From the NCBI GenBank assembly GCA_022009675.1, contig CP091718.1:1302001-1366000 (forward strand): 64,000 nt of DNA, in the 5' to 3' direction. The notes below the pieces were generated by a model. It did not search any database. It saw only the letters and a program-made list of their open reading frames with translations, and had not been told where the DNA came from. This document shows positions 55,032 to 63,305 of the stretch, in pieces (the first letter of the stretch is position 1; every line of letters begins with the position of its first letter). Source of the stretch: Oscillospiraceae bacterium (GTDB lineage: Bacteria > Bacillota > Clostridia > Oscillospirales > CAG-272). The translations under genes were made by a program, and so were the position numbers.

Positions 55032-56639
55032 TCAAAGTGTGGCGAATATCCGCGCGCCCCGACCCTTCAGCCAGCGGAGCAGCAGCAGGGACAGCAATGC
55101 CGTCAGGAGATTGAGCGCCAGCAGGGCGACCCATGCAGGTACCGGAACGGTCAGGAAGTAGCCGCCGACACCGAGCAGGGCGGCATAGCCCCAGCCGCCG
55201 AGCAGGGAAAACAGTACGCCCAGACTCTGCTTGATGGGTGTCATCTCGCTGACCCACGTCAGGTTGGGGTGCAGGAGATTGACGAACAGCCCGAAACAGG
55301 CTTGCAGCAGGGTAAAGAGAAGCGGGAGAATGACTGTCATTACGGCAGTAGGGAAGGGGAGCCGCAGTGCTGCCGCCACGGCGACGCCGCACAGCAGCGC
55401 CGGGATTCCGCCGACCCACAGATGCACCGACAGCTTGGCACGAAGCACCTGCCACGGCGTGACCGGCAGGCTCTGCGACAGCCAGATCGTCCTGCCCTCC
55501 AGCGAAACCGAGGGCGCGGTGATTGCTATCGTGGACAGTATCATGCACACGGCAGCGGCGGCGATGGGGGCAAAGCGGGGGATACCGATCCCCACCGCCT
55601 CGGACAGAACCGACAGATTTTCGTAAGCCCAGCTGTTGCGGATCAGCAGGAACCCGGCGAACGCAACGCCGATTACCGAGCCGAGACCGCAGTTGAGCAT
55701 ATAGGTCGGACTGCCGAGAAAGCGGGCAAATTCCCGCCGCCGGAGTGCCCCGGCGGGGGAGGCGACGCGCGCCTTTTTCTCCCGGTAGGCGGTGCGGGCG
55801 ACGGTTCCGGTGGAGGTTGCCAGCCGGATGAAGCCGCGCGCGATGATGTACAGCGTCAGGAACAGCACGAGCGCTGTCCCGGCAATCCATACAAGCAGGG
55901 CGATCGGATCCCCGACGCCCATCCTGCCCAGCAGGTAGAGCGGATAGGCGGCGCCGCGTATCTTGGCACCGTAGGAGTCGGCGTTGGCTATGAGATCCTG
56001 CATCAGGCTCTGCGCCTTGGCGTAGAAGAAGTAGTACGCGCCGATGAAAATCAGCGAGATCAGCACCGTGATAAGGCTTTTGTTGCGGAGCTTCCGGCTG
56101 ATCTGTGCGACCACCCAGCCCAGCGCGCAGGACAGGAACAGCACGATGCCGGACACAGTCAGGATCAGCAGGATGCCGCCCAGCACGGATTGCAGGGAGA
56201 AGGATGCCATGCACCAGTAGACGATAACGGCAGGCAGCAGAAGCACACCGGAGTACATCAGCCCGAGCAGGTACACGCCCAGAAGCCGCGCGGCGAGGAT
56301 GTACCGGACGGGGATCGGCATGGACAGGAGCAGATCATTATCCTTGGCAAGGTACAGCCCCGCAAAGGTATTGAACACACTGCCGAAGGCGCCGAGCAGA
56401 ATGGCAAGCAGAGCCATGACCGTGAAATACATCCACGCAAGCCCCGCCTCCGTCAGGGGGGCGCACAGGAAGACGGACAGGAGCGTGAACATGGTGCCCA
56501 GAACGCCGATCATCAGAACCCCGAACATCACGAACAGAAAAATCGTGGACGCCTTGGAGCGCGGCTTGCTTTTTCGCGTATCGTAGAAGTAGGTGCGGAA
56601 GATCTCCGTCATCTGCTTCCGGAGCAGTGTTTTCAGCAT
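55032..56639 (-). CDS. ABC exporter permease (multi-pass membrane protein)
   Basis: A 535-residue polytopic membrane protein with at least ten hydrophobic helices (FLFVMFGVLMIGVLGTMF, MALLAILLGAFGSVFNTF, LITVLISLIFIGAYYFFY, VLFLTLYIIARGFI). It begins with MLKTLLRKQMTEIFRTYFYD and has NDLLLSMPIPVRYILAARLL, a segment typical of the putative ABC exporter permease family (ABC_export/YtrC-like) found beside ATPases of the next gene's type. ATG at 56639 lies inside the end of the ATPase gene, so the two are co-translated. Frame intact. Cargo unknown; such pairs often extrude peptides, antibiotics or cell-envelope compounds. Confidence 0.8.
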   Translation of the reverse strand: MLKTLLRKQMTEIFRTYFYDTRKSKPRSKASTIFLFVMFGVLMIGVLGTMFTLLSVFLCAPLTEAGLAWMYFTVMALLAILLGAFGSVFNTFAGLYLAKDNDLLLSMPIPVRYILAARLLGVYLLGLMYSGVLLLPAVIVYWCMASFSLQSVLGGILLILTVSGIVLFLSCALGWVVAQISRKLRNKSLITVLISLIFIGAYYFFYAKAQSLMQDLIANADSYGAKIRGAAYPLYLLGRMGVGDPIALLVWIAGTALVLFLTLYIIARGFIRLATSTGTVARTAYREKKARVASPAGALRRREFARFLGSPTYMLNCGLGSVIGVAFAGFLLIRNSWAYENLSVLSEAVGIGIPRFAPIAAAAVCMILSTIAITAPSVSLEGRTIWLSQSLPVTPWQVLRAKLSVHLWVGGIPALLCGVAVAAALRLPFPTAVMTVILPLLFTLLQACFGLFVNLLHPNLTWVSEMTPIKQSLGVLFSLLGGWGYAALLGVGGYFLTVPVPAWVALLALNLLTALLSLLLLRWLKGRGARIFATL

Positions 56640-57352
56640 GACGACGCGTCCTCCAGTTCGAGGAATACGCTCTCCAGCGATTCGTCTCCCCGCACCTCGT
56701 CCATATTGCCGGCGCGTATCAGCCGCCCGTTCTTGATGATGGCGACCTTGTCGCACAGCTTTTCCGCTACCTCCAGCACGTGGGTGGAGAAGAAGATGGC
56801 GCCGCCCGCGTTACAGACCTCGCGCATCATGCCCTTGAGCAGGTGGGACGCCTTGGGGTCAAGCCCGACGAACGGTTCGTCCATGAGGATGAGCCGCGGT
56901 TCGTGCAGCCATGCGGCGATGATCGCCAGCTTCTGCTTCATGCCGTGCGAGTATGCGGCGATGGGCTGTGCCAGATCCTTGGTCAGATCAAACGAATCGC
57001 CCAGTCGCCGGATGCGTTCCGCCCGGACATCGGCGGGAATGCAGAAAATGTCCGCGATGAAGTTCAGGTACCGGATGCCGGTCATGAAGTCATACAGATC
57101 GGGGTTGTCGGGGATGTATGCCAGCTGCCGCTTGCATGTCAGCGGATCCTCCCTGGATGGAGGTCCCGCAGACGGTTATCTCGCCTTTTGTCAAACGGCA
57201 GGATGCCGGTTACTGCCTTCAGGGTGGTGGTTTTTGCCGGCTCCGTTGTGCCCGATGAAGCCGCAGATCTCGCCGGGGGCGATGTGCAGCGACAGGTCAT
57301 CCACTGCCTTTTTGTCTCCGTAGGTTTTGGTCAGATGGGAAATTGTCAGCAT
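56633..57352 (-). CDS. ABC exporter ATP-binding protein (frame interrupted three times)
   Basis: About 238 residues when reassembled. It starts MLTISHLTKTYGDKKAVDDL, has Walker A IGHNGAGKTTTLKAVTG, a Q-loop region AYIPDNPDLYDFMTG, signature segment YSHGMKQKLAIIAA and Walker B LILMDEPFVGLDP, with H-loop FFSTHVLEV. Three breaks fall within 85 bases: T5 at 57231-57235, T4 at 57186-57189 and C3 at 57151-57153 (plus strand); each one base too long. GGAAG lies upstream of the ATG at 57352. It overlaps the permease start by seven bases. Works with the following permease; probably homodimeric on the cytoplasmic side. Confidence 0.83.
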
Positions 57353-57449
57353 ATGCGTCACTTCCTTTCGTATTGTGTACTGTGCCCTTGCGGGCGCTTT
57401 CGGTTCGTGTGACCGGCGGAATCTGTCGGTGGTGACAGCGCCGTCTGCG

Positions 57450-58350
57450 CTACCGGCGCTGCCGCCGTGCACTGCTCATCAGCACGTAAACGCCGGTCAA
57501 CAGCAGGATCGCCCCGATCAGCACGGCGTACATGACGCCGACCGACACCGGGTGCCCGAAGAAGGTCAGCGAGCAGTCAATGGATTCCCGGATGCCGTCC
57601 ACAAACTCCGCCGGCAGTCCCTCGTCCGCCATGCTGTCATATACGCCCGCCAGCGCGTGATTGCGCAGAAGGCAGGTTCCGTAGGTGCCCGGCAGGAACG
57701 ACAGCACCTTCCGCAGCCCGTCCGGATAATTGGAAATAGGCATATAGGCGCCGCAGATAAAGCCGTATGTCGTCGAGATGATCGTGCCGATCGCCGATGC
57801 CTGCCCGTTGGTGGTCAGGTAGGCGTACAGGCAGGAGGACAGCGACACGCCGAACAGCGTCAGCAGGAACACGTCCAGCACAAGGAGGAGGACATCCTGC
57901 GCGGTCATGTACCAGCAACCGCCCAGCGCCAGATAGGCGAGCGATGCGCCCAGTGCCACGAAGTTTACGATCAGCGTGACCAGTGACGACGCGCAGAAGT
58001 ACGCAAGGGAGACGGTGGAGGAGCGGACAGGCGATACGGCGAGATCGCGCCGTGCGCCGCTGACCTTATCCGATACCATCTGCAGGTTGGCGCAGACAGC
58101 CACGGTCACACAGCAGACCGCCAGCAGGGAGGAGATGAGTTGCCCCGCGACTGTTGCGTCCAGCAGTGCAGGATTGAATGAAAGTCCCTCCGGCAGAGCC
58201 GAGGTGAAGCTGTCCCCTGTAGATGCGCCCGAGAAAGGTGGCGTACAGAACCAGCAGGATAAGCGGGGAGATGAGCGAGGAGAAAAACAGTCCCTTGTCC
58301 TTGAAAAACAGCTTGCAATCGCGCCGGATGAGTTGTCCAAGCCCGTTCAT
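57450..58350 (-). CDS. ABC-2 type exporter permease (frame interrupted once)
   Basis: About 299 residues of the ABC-2/DrrB-like permease family, six membrane helices. N-terminus MNGLGQLIRRDCKLFFKDKG and LFFSSLISPLILLVLYATFL; later VLLLVLDVFLLTLFGVSLS, ISTTYGFICGAYMPISNYP, the conserved ABC-2 motif, and a final VMYAVLIGAILLLTGVYVLM. The frame breaks at C4 58213-58216 (plus strand); one base fewer joins LGRIYRDSFTSALPEGL. Its ATG overlaps the stop of the upstream ATPase by four bases (ATGA), showing co-translation. Forms the membrane part of an export pump with that ATPase; drug or peptide export is likely by family. Confidence 0.82.
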
Positions 58351-59273
58351 TCCGCGCCACCTCCGTTCAGTTTTTTGCCTGTCACGGCGAGAAATACGTC
58401 GTCCATGCGCCCCTTTGTGATTTCGTAGTCGGTGAACATCTCCGGGTGCGCGAGGATCAGGCGCGTTGCGGCGGCGGTGTCGGGAACCGCTACCCGCACG
58501 GCGTCGCGGATGCATTCGCAGGGCAGTCCCAGCGCGGCAACATCCTGCTCGCTTTTCCCGTACAGCGTGATGAAATCACCGGTGTAAGCGTTCTTGAGCG
58601 CCAGCGGCGTGCCCTCTGCGACGATGCGCCCCGCATCCAGAATCACCACATAGTCCGCGTCTGCGGCTTCCTCCATGTAGTGGGTGGTCAGGAATACCGT
58701 CATGCCGTTCCGGCGGCGAAGCGACTGTACCACCTCCCACAGCGTCCGGCGGGTCTGCGGGTCAAGTCCGGTGGTCGGTTCGTCCAGAATAAGTATATCG
58801 GGTGAGTGGAGCAGGGCACGCGCCACATCAATGCGCCGGCGCTGCCCGCCGGACAACTTGCCGACCGGGTGCGCGAGCAGCGGCTCCAGATCCAGCAGTG
58901 CGGACAGCTCCGCCAACCGTTCCCGGAAGGCGGTGCCTGTGATGCCGTACAGCGCGGCGCGGCAGCGCAGGTTGTCGCGCACGGACAGCGCACTGTCCAG
59001 CACGGAGTTCTGGAACACAATCCCCAATCGGCGGGAGATGCTGCCCATGTGCCGGTCGGCATCCTGCCCGCATACCGTGACGGTGCCGCCGTCCTTTGCC
59101 AGCAGTCCGCACAGAATGGAAATGGTCGTGGATTTGCCCGCACCGTTGACGCCGAGAAAGGCGAACAGCTCGCCCTGCCGGACGTGAAAGGACAGGTCGC
59201 GGACCGCATGGATGTCCCCGAAGGATTTGTCAAGATGCTGTATATCAATAGCGTGCGTCGATGATGTTTGCAT
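58347..59273 (-). CDS. ABC exporter ATP-binding protein, DrrA/CcmA type
   Basis: A 308-residue ATPase. N-terminus IDIQHLDKSFGDIHAVRDL; Walker A GVNGAGKSTTISIL; Q-loop IVFQNSVLDSALSV; signature KLSGGQRRRIDVARALL; Walker B ILILDEPTTGLDPQTR; H-loop FLTTHYMEEAADAD. The C-terminal ~70-residue extension is typical of DrrA-like drug exporters. The start at 59273 has GGAG four bases upstream with an adequate AAAGGAG core; an ATG 24 bases earlier is less likely. First gene of a four-gene operon: this ATPase, its ABC-2 permease, then a second ATPase-permease pair. Frame intact. Confidence 0.9.
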   Translation of the reverse strand: MQTSSTHAIDIQHLDKSFGDIHAVRDLSFHVRQGELFAFLGVNGAGKSTTISILCGLLAKDGGTVTVCGQDADRHMGSISRRLGIVFQNSVLDSALSVRDNLRCRAALYGITGTAFRERLAELSALLDLEPLLAHPVGKLSGGQRRRIDVARALLHSPDILILDEPTTGLDPQTRRTLWEVVQSLRRRNGMTVFLTTHYMEEAADADYVVILDAGRIVAEGTPLALKNAYTGDFITLYGKSEQDVAALGLPCECIRDAVRVAVPDTAAATRLILAHPEMFTDYEITKGRMDDVFLAVTGKKLNGGGAE

Positions 59274-59346
59274 AGGGCTCCTTTCCGAATTCCTCAATCC
59301 CGGGATCCGCAGTTCCTTCCCGGGGAACGGCGGATTCCTTTGCTAC

Positions 59347-59375
59347 ATTATACATGCCCCGCGCGACGCTGTCAA
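59347..59375 (-). promoter_or_regulatory. SigA promoter of the ABC exporter operon
   Basis: Minus strand TTGACA (59370-59375), 17-base spacer, TATAAT (59347-59352), 73 bases before the first start. No regulator gene is adjacent. Confidence 0.85.
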
Positions 59376-59459
59376 GGGGAATAAACAGGATTTACACGGA
59401 ACAGTATGACTTTTTTTCATTCCGTATACAACTGTCGGGGCAGTCCGGTGAAACTGGCT

Positions 59460-59530
59460 TTATCCCCTCCCTACTCCCGCCGGGAAAATCGCTCTGCGGG
59501 TGCGGGGCAGGGGTGGGGGAGGGCAGAAAG
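59460..59530. repeat. Single copy of the GC-rich stem-loop repeat family
   Basis: CCCGCCGGGAAAATCGCTCTG, then GCGGGTGCGGGGC and GGGTGGGGGAGGGCAG, matches the 8811-8870 segment of array 2 in the same orientation, including the part that is extra in its first unit. It lies between the divergent exporter and glucokinase genes. Confidence 0.65.
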
Positions 59531-59575
59531 AGGATAAAGGCAAGGAAATCCGGAAGAAATTACGCGGGAATCCCT

Positions 59576-59605
59576 TTGACATACAGGTCGGGGATGGATT
59601 ATAAT
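59576..59605 (+). promoter_or_regulatory. SigA promoter of the ROK kinase gene
   Basis: TTGACA (59576-59581), 18-base spacer, TATAAT (59600-59605), 62 bases before the ATG. Confidence 0.8.
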
Positions 59606-59666
59606 AGAGGCAATGACTCCGCACGAGCCGGAGAATTCTGAAAAAGAATATGGAGATGCAACATAT

Positions 59667-60629
59667 ATGTATCGGATTGGAATTGACCTGGGCGGAACCA
59701 ACATTGCCGCCGGTATTGTGAATGAAGCGTATGAGATTATCTGTCAGGAAAGCGTCCCGACAGGTGCAGACCGCTCCTCGGAGGCTATCGCCGATGATAT
59801 GGCGGCGCTGTGCCGCTCGGTGTGCGTCAAGGCGGGCATCCCGGAGACCGAGATCGCTTCGGTGGGTATTGCTGCGCCCGGTATCGCCAACCATGACGAC
59901 GGCGTGATCGAGTATTCCTGCAACCTGCCCTTCCGTAAGTTCCCCATCTGCGCATACATCCGGGAGCGCTTTCCTGCCCCCTATGTGTTCGTTGAGAACG
60001 ATGCAAACGCAGCGGCGTGGGGCGAAGCGGTCGCGGGTGCCGCACGCGGTACGCATAACTCCGTCATGATTACGCTGGGTACCGGCGTCGGCGGAGGAAT
60101 TATTATTGATGATAAGGTGTATTCCGGCTTCAACTACGCCGGCGCCGAATTGGGGCACATCGTCATCGTGACTGACGGGGAGCCTTGCGGATGCGGGCGG
60201 CACGGCTGCTGGGAGGCGTACAGCTCCGCGACGGCGCTGATCCGCATGACTGCGCGGGCGCTGGATGCCGCACGTGCCGACGGGCGGCAGACCTTGATGG
60301 AGGATATGGTGGCGAAGGCGGGTAAGGTTTCCGGCAGAACGGCGTTTGACGCCATGCGCGCCGGGGACGCCGTTGCGACCGAGGTGGTCAACACCTACCT
60401 GCACTACCTTGCGCAGGGACTTTCCAATATCATCAACATCTTCCAGCCGGAAGTCCTGTCCATCGGCGGCGGCATTTCCAACGAGGGCGACAGCCTGCTG
60501 GAAACGCTGGTTCCGCTCATCCGTGCCGAGGTGTACGGGCACGGCGTGGTGCCGGACACAAGAATATGCATTGCCGAACTGAAGAACAACGCGGGCATTA
60601 TCGGCGGTGCCGTGCTGGGCGTCCGGTAA
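59667..60629 (+). CDS. ROK-family glucokinase/sugar kinase
   Basis: A 320-residue ROK protein without a DNA-binding domain, hence a kinase rather than a repressor. ATP phosphate loop: IGIDLGGTNIAAGIV. The catalytic base lies in VFVENDANAAAWGE; TLGTGVGGGIIID is the second phosphate motif; the ROK zinc signature is AELGHIVIVTDGEPCGCGRHGCWEAY, with the His and three Cys ligands; SIGGGISNEGD closes the ATP site. Sequence type matches clostridial glucokinases that phosphorylate glucose with ATP, though related enzymes use allose, mannose or N-acetyl sugars. GGAG lies upstream of the ATG at 59667. Transcribed alone, with its own promoter and terminators. Confidence 0.92.
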   Translation: MYRIGIDLGGTNIAAGIVNEAYEIICQESVPTGADRSSEAIADDMAALCRSVCVKAGIPETEIASVGIAAPGIANHDDGVIEYSCNLPFRKFPICAYIRERFPAPYVFVENDANAAAWGEAVAGAARGTHNSVMITLGTGVGGGIIIDDKVYSGFNYAGAELGHIVIVTDGEPCGCGRHGCWEAYSSATALIRMTARALDAARADGRQTLMEDMVAKAGKVSGRTAFDAMRAGDAVATEVVNTYLHYLAQGLSNIINIFQPEVLSIGGGISNEGDSLLETLVPLIRAEVYGHGVVPDTRICIAELKNNAGIIGGAVLGVR

Positions 60630-60667
60630 ATACCGACACCGCGCTGTCCCCCAACACGATATTTGTT

Positions 60668-60703
60668 CGTTCCGGGTGTCGCCTTTGCGCGGCGCCCGGA
60701 ACG
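60668..60703 (+). terminator. Stem-loop downstream of the ROK kinase gene
   Basis: CGTTCCGGG (60668-60676) pairs with CCCGGAACG (60695-60703), extended by GTCGCC/GGCG; CTTTCGT follows. Confidence 0.6.
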
Positions 60704-60835
60704 CTTTCGTCAGATTGCCCAATTATTCCCACAGCCCCGTATACCGTCTCCGGGGTGTCCCCGGTGCCCCGGCATACTGCCCGGAACACAGGCGTGCAGG
60801 GGTGTAAAAACAGGTGTTATATAACTATTGAAGAT

Positions 60836-60873
60836 AAACGGTAGCCGCACGCACGGCTATCGTTATTTTTATC
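60836..60873 (+). terminator. Second Rho-independent terminator before ackA
   Basis: AACGGTAGCC (60837-60846) pairs with GGCTATCGTT (60855-60864, one G-T pair) and is followed by ATTTTTAT. Between it and 60668 nothing else is seen. Confidence 0.7.
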
Positions 60874-60976
60874 AGGCGAAATTGTCTTTGTCAGTGGCAT
60901 TCCTTCATAAAAAAAGCCCGGAAACAGAGGAAAAAAAGTTTGTATGGTTTTTCAAACGAAAAAGATGCGTTACCCC

Positions 60977-61005
60977 TTGCATTTCTTTCGTCATTTTGTT
61001 ATAAT
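60977..61005 (+). promoter_or_regulatory. SigA promoter of ackA and the downstream catabolic genes
   Basis: TTGCAT (60977-60982), 17-base spacer, TATAAT (61000-61005). The 110-base leader to the ackA ATG has a GCGCGC-rich stem (about 61058-61080). Confidence 0.75.
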
Positions 61006-61115
61006 ACATGGTGAATAGATTTGTCTTCTATGAGGGGCGTTCCGCGCATGCTGCACCGTATGTCGCGCGCCGCGCGCACGGTTGCCTCAATACTGTGAAA
61101 GAAGGAGAATTTTCC

Positions 61116-62315
61116 ATGAAGATTCTGGTCGTCAATGCCGGAAGCTCGTCGCTGAAATATCAGCTGTTTGATATGGACGAGCGCCGCGTGCTGGCTAAGG
61201 GTCTGTGCGAAAAGATCGGTCTGTCCGGCGCTGTTACGCATAAGCGTCCCGGCAAGGCGACCTATTCCGCCGACTACCCCATGCCCACTCATGACGAGGC
61301 AATCGCGCTCGTTCTCAGGCTTCTGACAGATCCGGAGTGGGGCGTGATCGACAGCGTGGATGAAATCACCGCGGTCGGTCATCGGTTCGCCCACGGCGGC
61401 AAGTTCACATCCTCCCGGATGCTGGGCGAGGAAGAGATGAAGTACCTCGAGTCCATTGTGCCCATCAATCCCCTGCACGGTCCCCCTGCCATCAAGGGTG
61501 TCAATGCCTGCCGTAAGCTGATGGGCAACACGCCCATGGTCGGCGTGTTTGACACGTCCTTCTATGCTACACTGGAGCCGAAAGCATACGTGTACGCGCT
61601 GCCCTACGAGTGGTTTGAGCAGCACCGCATCCGCCGCTACGGCTTCCACGGCACCTCTCACCGCTATGTCTCCGCCAAGGCGGCACGCTTTGTGGGCAAG
61701 CCGCTGGAGCAGCTGAAGATTGTGACCTGCCACATCGGCAGCGGTTCCTCCATTTCCGCAGTCAGGTACGGCGAGGCGGTGGATACCTCCATGGGCTTTA
61801 CGCCGCAGGAGGGTCTGCCCATGGGTACCCGGTGCGGCTCCATCGACCCCTCCATCGTGACCTACATGATGAAGAAGACCGGCATGACGCCGGACGAGAT
61901 GGACACCGCCCTGAACAAGAAGTCCGGTCTGCTGGGCGTTTCCGGCGTGTCCAATGACGCGCGGGAGGTCTGGGCAGCCGCTGAGGCAGGCAATGCCCGC
62001 GCCGCGCTGGCGATGGACGTCATGTGCCAGGGAGCCAAGAAGCTCATCGGCGCTTATGTGGCGGAGATGAACGGCGTGGATGTGCTGGTCTTTACGGCGG
62101 GACTGGGTGAGAACGATGCCCGCGCCCGCGAGAAGATTGCCTCCGACCTGGAGTTTCTCGGCATCAGGCTGGACAAGGAGAAGAACCGGAACATGGAGCG
62201 CGGTGTCAACGCCGTCATCTCGACCGACGATTCGCCCGTCAAGGTGCTGGTCATCCCGACCGATGAGGAGTACATGATCGCAGCCGACACCATGAAGCTG
62301 GTCGGAGACAGGTAA
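61116..62315 (+). CDS. ackA: Acetate kinase
   Basis: A 399-residue acetokinase, converting acetyl phosphate and ADP to acetate and ATP (or propionyl phosphate likewise). Signatures: VNAGSSSLKYQLFD at the N-terminus; GHRFAHGGKF, HNPLHGPPAI-like INPLHGPPAIKG, FDTSFYATLEPKAYVYALPY, RRYGFHGTSHRYVS (second acetokinase signature), ITCHIGSGSS-type CHIGSGSSISA, and FTAGLGENDARAREKI. The start at 61116 has GAAGGAG 8 bases upstream; the open frame before it is leader sequence. With a CoA-acylating aldehyde dehydrogenase two genes downstream, it fits the ATP-yielding end of aldehyde oxidation through a phosphotransacylase, expected (PduL type) beyond the window. Confidence 0.96.
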   Translation: MKILVVNAGSSSLKYQLFDMDERRVLAKGLCEKIGLSGAVTHKRPGKATYSADYPMPTHDEAIALVLRLLTDPEWGVIDSVDEITAVGHRFAHGGKFTSSRMLGEEEMKYLESIVPINPLHGPPAIKGVNACRKLMGNTPMVGVFDTSFYATLEPKAYVYALPYEWFEQHRIRRYGFHGTSHRYVSAKAARFVGKPLEQLKIVTCHIGSGSSISAVRYGEAVDTSMGFTPQEGLPMGTRCGSIDPSIVTYMMKKTGMTPDEMDTALNKKSGLLGVSGVSNDAREVWAAAEAGNARAALAMDVMCQGAKKLIGAYVAEMNGVDVLVFTAGLGENDARAREKIASDLEFLGIRLDKEKNRNMERGVNAVISTDDSPVKVLVIPTDEEYMIAADTMKLVGDR

Positions 62316-62417
62316 GCTCCGCCTGCACAGTTCCCAATATGGCTTCCCGGCGGCTTTCCTGCCGGGAGAAGACCGAATAACATACAGAATCTTATAAAAC
62401 GAAAGGAAACAAACAGT

Positions 62418-63257
62418 ATGGCACAGTCTCCGTTTGAAATCAAGAAGGAAATCTGCGACGTAGGTAAGCGTATCTATGATCACGGCTTCGTCGCCGCCAA
62501 CGACGGCAACATCTCGGTCAAGGTCGGACCCAACGAGTTCTACTGCACCCCCACCGGTGTCTCCAAGGGCTACATGACCCCCGACATGATCATCCGGATC
62601 GACGGGCAGGGCAACAAGATCGACGGTAAGCTCAACCCCTCCTCCGAGATCAAGATGCACATGCGCGTGTATCAGGAGCGTCCGGATGCCGGCGCTGTCG
62701 TGCATGCACATCCTCCCGTGGCTACCGCCTTCACGGTCGCGGGCATTGCCATGGATCAGTTCATCCTGCCTGAGGCAATCCTGACCATCGGCTCCGTTCC
62801 CACCTGCGATTACGGTACCCCCTCCACCATGGAGATTCCCGACTCGCTCATGCCCTATATCCAGAAGCATGATGCATTCCTGCTGAAGAACCACGGCGCC
62901 CTGACCGTCGGCAACACGCTGATGCGCGCCTGCTTCACCATGGAAGAGGTTGAGTTCAACGCGAAGATCAACCTGTATGCCCGTCAGCTGGGCGTCGGCG
63001 CCGAGGCTCACATTGAGGAGATCCCCTGCGAGCAGCTGGAGAAGCTCATGGAGCTGCGTAAGAAGATGGGGCTGCCCGGTAAGCATCCCGGCTGTGCGAA
63101 GTGCCCGAACCGCGGCACGCCCAACTGCCGCTGCCTGCCCAAGAACAACGAGGCTGCGCACTCCGGCTGCAGCTGCGGCAAGGAGGCTCCCGTTTCCGGC
63201 GACAATGACATGATCGCCGAGATCACCCGCAAGGTTCTCGCCGCTCTGGGCAAGTAA
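62418..63257 (+). CDS. Class II aldolase (fuculose-/rhamnulose-phosphate aldolase type) with Cys-rich C-terminal encapsulation tail
   Basis: 279 residues. The aldolase/adducin domain (1-~215) has AANDGNISVKV, TPTGVSKGYM, NPSSEIKMHMRVYQ, the zinc ligands in VVHAHPPVATAF and a third in LKNHGALTVG. It would split L-fuculose- or L-rhamnulose-1-phosphate into DHAP and lactaldehyde. After GLPGKHP comes a segment with six Cys (CAKC, CRC, CSC) and then a short amphipathic helix (NDMIAEITRKVLAALGK), of the kind that targets enzymes into bacterial microcompartments. AAAGGAAAC lies upstream. It is 102 bases after ackA and 48 before the aldehyde dehydrogenase, all co-directional. Confidence 0.9.
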   Translation: MAQSPFEIKKEICDVGKRIYDHGFVAANDGNISVKVGPNEFYCTPTGVSKGYMTPDMIIRIDGQGNKIDGKLNPSSEIKMHMRVYQERPDAGAVVHAHPPVATAFTVAGIAMDQFILPEAILTIGSVPTCDYGTPSTMEIPDSLMPYIQKHDAFLLKNHGALTVGNTLMRACFTMEEVEFNAKINLYARQLGVGAEAHIEEIPCEQLEKLMELRKKMGLPGKHPGCAKCPNRGTPNCRCLPKNNEAAHSGCSCGKEAPVSGDNDMIAEITRKVLAALGK

Positions 63258-63305
63258 TGCGGGACAGTATTCCGCAAAATAAACTCTGAGAAAGGAAGAA
63301 CCGCT

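Noticed and set aside
2742..58216. Genome decay (real pseudogenes) or programmed frameshifting as the cause of the frame breaks
   Set aside because: Essential-type genes are hit as often as dispensable ones, no internal stops or deletions accompany the breaks, and the sites lack slippery heptamers, stimulatory structures or upstream Shine-Dalgarno-like signals.
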